DNA of 10,000 bases. Source: Asticcacaulis sp. (GTDB lineage Bacteria > Pseudomonadota > Alphaproteobacteria > Caulobacterales > Caulobacteraceae). The stretch is from contig NZ_JAIWNX010000220.1 in NCBI RefSeq assembly GCF_020217185.1, positions 1-10,000 on the forward strand. The letters are read 5' to 3'. A model generated the notes under the pieces. That model saw nothing but the letters and a program-made list of their open reading frames with translations. It was not told the DNA's origin and did no database searches. Below, one piece after another: positions 6,216 to 10,000 of this stretch. Positions within the stretch are counted from its first letter, which is position 1. Every line of letters begins with the position of its first letter. The position numbers and the translations under genes were made by a program.

Positions 6216-8696
6216 ATGAAATTCAGAGCCATTGGTCTCGTGGTAGGTACCGTGTGCGTCCTGTTGGGCGCGTCGGAGGTTCGGGCCGGAAGTCTCACGG
6301 CGGCGGACTGGAAAGCGTTCCGCGACCATTCGATGAGTCAACATGGTGAGGCCGAGCCGGACGAACTGGAGTACCAACTCTATGTTTCCGGCGAAAAAGA
6401 CGATAAAGAGGTGCCGGTCGATGCAGCCGTGCAGGCCTTTGGGCATTACTTCGGGTTCGCGCAGGAAGACGCCAACGCCTATGCAAGCCTGATCGTCGGT
6501 CTGGTCAATTATTTCGAGACCTGCGACAGGCAGTGCGCGTTCCGGGCGGGCCAGCCTTTGTACGATGAGGCAGCGCGCCTTCTGGTCAGAGAGCGCAGCG
6601 GGCGGCTGCTGAAGGCGGTGGTGGCCTATTGCCGCCACGAATGCGCCTTTGAGCCGGGAGCCCCGCTGTATGACGAGGCGCGGCAACAGATAGTTGCGGA
6701 CACCAGCGGTCAGCTTTTGACCGAGGTACTCAAAAGGATTGCTCAGGACGAAACACCGGCGCTGGTCCGCCTCGGCTGGGATACGCCTAAGGCACTCGAT
6801 GCGTTTCGTGACCTCTATCTCTACACGGAAAAGGAGATATGGCTGGCGGCGTTCCTGAGCCGGTTGCCGGACGATCCGGTGGGAGTTGCCACCTTGCCGG
6901 CTATGCATCGGGACGCCGGTCTGCCGGATATGCGAAGCGGAGCCCTGCCAGCGCTGATCGATACGACGCTGGCCCGCTTGAAGCCGACACCGGATGGCCT
7001 GCGCTGGCGAAAAGTGCTGGAAGGGATGCAGGTGGGTCATCTGGTTGAAAGGGGGTTCGATGCCGAGGCCGTGCGGCGATATCGCGCCCTGCCGGAGGCG
7101 ATGAAATCTGATCTGTTCAAGGCGTCGGCTGACTGGTCGAAAGAGGCGGCCTGCCGCAGCGTCGATGCGCTCGAAAGTAACGCGGTCGCTCTCGGTGCCG
7201 CCCTGTGGCTCGAAGGGCAGGCAGAAGAGGCGCGAACCCTGTGGCAAGGCGTATCTGTGACGCCCGGATTCAATCCTCTGCGTGACGCCATTACCCCCGA
7301 AGTGACCGATAAAGCCTTGTTCGAACTCTATTTGGTCGGTGATCAGACTGCGGTGGAACCTCACAAGGATGCGTGCGGCAATGGGGTTTTCCGAGGTGGC
7401 AGTCTGGAAGGGAATGGTGCGTTGTTCGCTTTGGCCCGTGCGGCCCCGGCGGTACGCGAAGTCGTGGCGCGACGCCTCGATAAGGCGGGCTATGTCGACA
7501 TGGCCGTCTGGCTGCGTCGCCCGCAGGCCCCCTATATCGACCCTGAGGCCGTCTCCTTTCTGGAGCCCCTGAGCGATCTTATCGCTATTGCACCGGATAT
7601 GGCCCGGACATGGAAGGCCTTCGCCGAAGAGGCTAAAGCCCGCGACGAAGCGTTGCTGCGGGCCAGCAACGGTCCGGGGCACGTAAAGGTGGCAGGCGCA
7701 CCGGCACAATGGGCCGAAAAGCCCCTGCCTGAGGGTATGTCGGCATGGCCGGAAGACAAGGAAGGGCCTAAGCCGCCGCGCAATCTGTCCAAATGGATCG
7801 GCAGCGTGGTGCGTTATGAGGCATCGGGCAAGGAGGCCACCGTCGTCTATGAATCCGCCGAATACGATCTGGCGGGGGAAATTCCCGCCTATGGCCTGTG
7901 GGTAGCGCTGAAGCGCGACGGCAGGTGGCAGACGCCGCTCTATCTGGGGCTTCAGACGCATTTTCCCTATGTGGTTACGCCGGGGTCGAACCTGCCGCTG
8001 ATCGACGGCGACCGACTGCGGTTGGAGGTTCAGGTCAGGGAAATCGATCTCGACACGATCACCTTTCCGCCGGTTTCACTGGATTATAAGCGCGAGGCAA
8101 AGGGGCTTTATCTCGACATCCCGTTGGAGAGCCTGCGCGCCGATGCAGACGGGGATGGTCTGACCGATGTGGAAGAGCGTCGCCTCGGCCTCGACCCTGC
8201 CCAGGGTGACAGCGATGGCGACGGCCTGATCGACGGCGTTGATCCCTTGCCGCTGAGCGCCTACAGCGCCGCAACCGATCCGCGCCTGTCACAGGTGGCG
8301 CGCCTCGTTCTGGAGGCGCTGGCCGGACACGAGGCGAGAGCAATTGTCATTCGTCCGCGGCCTGAGCAGCCTGCGGATGATATACTGGCGGCTATTGCGG
8401 GAGGTGCCGCGCCTAAGGGGTTCAGGCAGACCCTGTTTGTCGTCGCCGAAAAAGACATCTTTGCCGGTATAGCCGGTGCGCCCTTCCGTCTGATCGTCTA
8501 TTCGCCTACCGATCTGGAGCGTCTGGGGCGCGGTAAGGCGCCTTTCTATCCACCGCAGATTATCAACCTGTTCGCGGCACCCGACGGTTCGGCCTATTTC
8601 GTCAACTGGTCGGCGGGGTGGGTCGGCGGTTCGCTGATCATCCGCTGCCAGAAAGAGGTCTGTAAGGGCGAGACGGTCGGCGGCTGGATTACATAA
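6216..8696 (+). CDS. Exported protein of unknown function with TSP3-like calcium loops and a duplicated Cys module
   Basis: The product is 826 residues and I recognise no characterised family as a whole. Residues 1-24 form a Sec signal peptide (MKFRAIGLVV start, cleavage expected after VRA), so it should be periplasmic or secreted. The lone Cys 14 is not in a lipobox. Residues 103-138 and 139-174 are a tandem duplication built on C-x3-CAF-x2-G-x-PLYDEA. A helical, Ala/Leu-rich region runs to about 480, resembling repeat scaffolds without a clear TPR match. About 525-640 looks beta-rich. Two DxDGDG loops (643-654 and 665-677) resemble thrombospondin type 3 or dockerin calcium sites. The C-terminal 140 residues look alpha/beta and end with a Cys pair (811, 816). 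ATG 6216 is supported by AAGGGGAGG six bases upstream. The long antisense frame opposite (6144-7961) has no such support and looks like a shadow. The gene appears to be transcribed alone. Confidence 0.82.
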   Translation: MKFRAIGLVVGTVCVLLGASEVRAGSLTAADWKAFRDHSMSQHGEAEPDELEYQLYVSGEKDDKEVPVDAAVQAFGHYFGFAQEDANAYASLIVGLVNYFETCDRQCAFRAGQPLYDEAARLLVRERSGRLLKAVVAYCRHECAFEPGAPLYDEARQQIVADTSGQLLTEVLKRIAQDETPALVRLGWDTPKALDAFRDLYLYTEKEIWLAAFLSRLPDDPVGVATLPAMHRDAGLPDMRSGALPALIDTTLARLKPTPDGLRWRKVLEGMQVGHLVERGFDAEAVRRYRALPEAMKSDLFKASADWSKEAACRSVDALESNAVALGAALWLEGQAEEARTLWQGVSVTPGFNPLRDAITPEVTDKALFELYLVGDQTAVEPHKDACGNGVFRGGSLEGNGALFALARAAPAVREVVARRLDKAGYVDMAVWLRRPQAPYIDPEAVSFLEPLSDLIAIAPDMARTWKAFAEEAKARDEALLRASNGPGHVKVAGAPAQWAEKPLPEGMSAWPEDKEGPKPPRNLSKWIGSVVRYEASGKEATVVYESAEYDLAGEIPAYGLWVALKRDGRWQTPLYLGLQTHFPYVVTPGSNLPLIDGDRLRLEVQVREIDLDTITFPPVSLDYKREAKGLYLDIPLESLRADADGDGLTDVEERRLGLDPAQGDSDGDGLIDGVDPLPLSAYSAATDPRLSQVARLVLEALAGHEARAIVIRPRPEQPADDILAAIAGGAAPKGFRQTLFVVAEKDIFAGIAGAPFRLIVYSPTDLERLGRGKAPFYPPQIINLFAAPDGSAYFVNWSAGWVGGSLIIRCQKEVCKGETVGGWIT
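6522..6737 (+). repeat. Tandem 36-codon duplication inside the exported protein gene
   Basis: Residues 103-138 and 139-174 align without gaps and share 17 of 36 positions by my reading, including C-x3-CAF, G-x-PLYDEA, a later V, SG, LL and V. Each unit holds two Cys spaced four apart. At DNA level the copies have diverged, so the duplication is old and kept by selection on the protein rather than being a recent repeat. Confidence 0.75.
8142..8246 (+). other. Paired calcium-binding-type aspartate loops (protein motif)
   Basis: Codons 643-677 of the exported protein encode DADGDGLTDVEE and, 22 residues after its start, DSDGDGLIDGVDP. In the first loop D643, D645, D647, D651 and E654 occupy EF-hand-like ligand positions; the second has D665, D667, D669 and D673. 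This DxDxDGxxD pattern is typical of thrombospondin type 3 repeats in bacterial extracytoplasmic proteins and usually binds Ca2+. Calcium binding here is inferred, not shown. Confidence 0.75.
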
Positions 8697-8705
8697 GGTC
8701 TGATC

Positions 8706-8753
8706 GTCCCTCAACGGGACATTAACCCTGTCCTTCAACCGGATTTTCAGGGT
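8706..8753 (+). terminator. Two consecutive hairpins after the exported protein gene, possible weak terminators
   Basis: GTCCC (8706-8710) pairs with GGGAC (8716-8720) around TCAAC, nine bases after the TAA stop. Then ACCCTG (8725-8730) pairs with CAGGGT (8748-8753), with an inner TCC/GGA pairing. Neither is followed by a convincing T-run; the second leads into GTTGCTCTATTTGTG. They may reduce read-through into the response regulator gene, but they do not meet the usual intrinsic terminator pattern. Confidence 0.35.
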
Positions 8754-8781
8754 GTTGCTCTATTTGTGTCTCAAAACAGAT

Positions 8782-8803
8782 CGTCCGCACCTCCATGCGG
8801 ACG
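8782..8803 (+). promoter_or_regulatory. Stable hairpin in the upstream region of the response regulator gene
   Basis: CGTCCGCA and TGCGGACG form a perfect 8-base-pair stem with a six-base loop, 65 bases before the regulator start codon. No T-run follows, so a terminator is unlikely. It could be a leader structure or a protein-binding inverted repeat. The spacer 8697-8868 otherwise shows a TTAACC hexamer at 8722-8727, the CtrA half-site sequence, but not the full TTAA-N7-TTAA box, and no clear promoter. Confidence 0.4.
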
Positions 8804-8868
8804 CTCAGGCGCAACCGGCGGCATAGTCTTCGGCGGCGTCCTACACTCAACACGAGATGGTGCGGGCA

Positions 8869-10000
8869 ATGGCTAAGACGATTCTGATTTGCGACGATGA
8901 TCCGACCCAGCGGCGGCTGATTCAAGCCGTTTTGGAACGCGAGGGCTTTGCTGTCGTCCACGCCGAGAACGGACCGCAGGCCTATGATCGCCTGACCACC
9001 ACCTCCGGCATCGACGCGGTCATTCTCGATCTGGTCATGCCGGGGCAGTCGGGTATCGACACGCTCAAGGACATCCGTGCGGCGGGCATTCGCACGCCGG
9101 TGGTGGTGCTCACCGCTTCGGGCGGCATCGACACCGTCGTCAAGGCCATGCAGGCCGGGGCGCAGGACTTCTTTATCAAGCCCGCTTCGCCAGAGCGTAT
9201 TCTGGTCAGCGTGCGCAACGCCTTGCAGATGGGCGATATGGCCGCCGAAGTGACGCGCCTGAAAAAACAGGTCACCAATCGCACCTCGTTCGACGATCTG
9301 GTCGGCACGTCTGCGGCCATGCAGATGGTGCGCCGTCTGGGCGAACGCGCCGCGCGGTCGGGCATCCCTGTGTTGATCCTGGGCGAAAGCGGTGTCGGTA
9401 AGGAACTGATCGCCCGCGCCATTCAGGGCTCATCGGATCGCGCCGGCAAGCCCTTCGTCGCCGTCAACTGCGGCGCCTTACCGGCCAATCTGGTTGAATC
9501 CATCCTGTTCGGTCACGAAAAAGGTTCCTTCACCGGCGCGTCGGACAAGCACCTCGGCAAGTTTCAGGAAGCCAGCGGCGGTACGTTGTTCCTCGATGAG
9601 GTGGGTGAACTGCCGCTCGACATGCAGGTCAAGCTGCTGCGCGCCCTACAGGAAGGCGAAATCGACCCCATCGGCGCCAAACGCCCGGTCAAGGTCGATG
9701 TCCGTATCATTTCGGCGACCAATCGCAATCTTCAGGATCAGGTCAAGGCCGGGCATTTCCGCGAAGACCTTTTCTATCGCCTCAATGTCTTCCCGATTGA
9801 AGCGCCGTCCTTGCGTGAGCGCCGTGAGGATATTCCGGCCCTGATCGAACACTTCATCCGCCGCTTCAATGTCGAAGAGGGCAAGCGCGTGGCGGGGGTG
9901 GCCTCGGACGCCCTGCAACTCCTGTGCGCTTACGACTGGCCCGGCAATGTGCGTCAGTTGGAAAACACCATCTATCGCGCCATCGTGCTGGCCGATACGC
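8869..10000 (+). CDS. Sigma-54-dependent response regulator, NtrC type (TacA-like), 3' end outside window
   Basis: 377 codons are present; the gene runs off the right edge. Residues 3-117 are a receiver domain with D10/D11, phospho-acceptor D54 in [10 protein letters not shown]82 and K104 (IKPAS), all conserved, so phosphorylation should be functional. Residues 141-377 are the AAA+ sigma-54 activation domain: Walker A GESGVGKE (172-179), the sigma-54-contacting loop GSFTGA (219-224), Walker B TLFLDE (239-244), sensor ATNR (283-286), arginines in [10 protein letters not shown], and [12 protein letters not shown] (355-366). The C-terminal Fis-type helix-turn-helix should follow beyond the window. 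ATG 8869 is preferred; an in-frame ATG at 8857 would add four residues, and neither has a strong ribosome binding site. The [17 protein letters not shown] start and D54 numbering fit Caulobacter TacA, a stalk and cell-cycle regulator fed by the ShkA-ShpA relay, but NtrC-family paralogs cannot be excluded. No kinase gene is adjacent within the window. Confidence 0.93.
   Translation, partial: MAKTILICDDDPTQRRLIQAVLEREGFAVVHAENGPQAYDRLTTTSGIDAVILDLVMPGQSGIDTLKDIRAAGIRTPVVVLTASGGIDTVVKAMQAGAQDFFIKPASPERILVSVRNALQMGDMAAEVTRLKKQVTNRTSFDDLVGTSAAMQMVRRLGERAARSGIPVLILGESGVGKELIARAIQGSSDRAGKPFVAVNCGALPANLVESILFGHEKGSFTGASDKHLGKFQEASGGTLFLDEVGELPLDMQVKLLRALQEGEIDPIGAKRPVKVDVRIISATNRNLQDQVKAGHFREDLFYRLNVFPIEAPSLRERREDIPALIEHFIRRFNVEEGKRVAGVASDALQLLCAYDWPGNVRQLENTIYRAIVLADT

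Noticed and set aside
6144..7961. A 605-codon open frame on the minus strand opposite the exported protein gene
   Set aside because: It is rich in Arg, His, Gln and Pro without domain pattern or ribosome binding site, while the plus-strand frame has a signal peptide, strong ribosome binding site and recognisable motifs. Long antisense frames are common opposite GC-rich genes.

Overview
The window looks like chromosomal DNA of a moderately GC-rich alphaproteobacterium, most likely from the Caulobacterales (Caulobacter/Asticcacaulis-like). The pointers are the split, three-subunit proton-translocating transhydrogenase, the short aa3-oxidase subunit IV of alphaproteobacterial type, and an NtrC-type regulator resembling Caulobacter TacA. 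The genus is inference. I see no rRNA, tRNA, CRISPR array, insertion sequence, phage gene or attachment site.

Positions 1-1642 (minus strand) hold the transhydrogenase operon pntAA-pntAB-pntB, with pntB cut by the window edge. It starts from non-ATG codons (TTG, GTG) and ends in a TGATG overlap. A promoter candidate lies just upstream. Positions 1815-2944 (minus) hold a DUF817 membrane protein and, upstream of it, the aa3 oxidase subunit IV gene. A textbook intrinsic terminator fills the gap between these two and runs into the DUF817 start codon. Positions 2945-3137 are a divergent control region. A YitT-type membrane protein (3138-3794) and a small conserved-looking hypothetical gene (3836-4246) follow on the plus strand.

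A long hairpin at 4227-4259 closes this plus-strand block, which converges on a minus-strand M3-family oligoendopeptidase (pepF, 4288-6102). Divergent from pepF is a large plus-strand gene (6216-8696). Its product is an 826-residue exported protein of unknown function with a duplicated Cys-containing module and two calcium-binding-type aspartate loops. After a 172-base spacer rich in hairpins comes a sigma-54-dependent response regulator (8869 to beyond the right edge).

Most of the window is ordinary housekeeping: NADPH/proton coupling, respiration, peptide turnover and membrane proteins. The least explained parts are the 826-residue exported protein, the 136-residue hypothetical, and several hairpins at gene boundaries. 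I found no convincing new multi-gene system.
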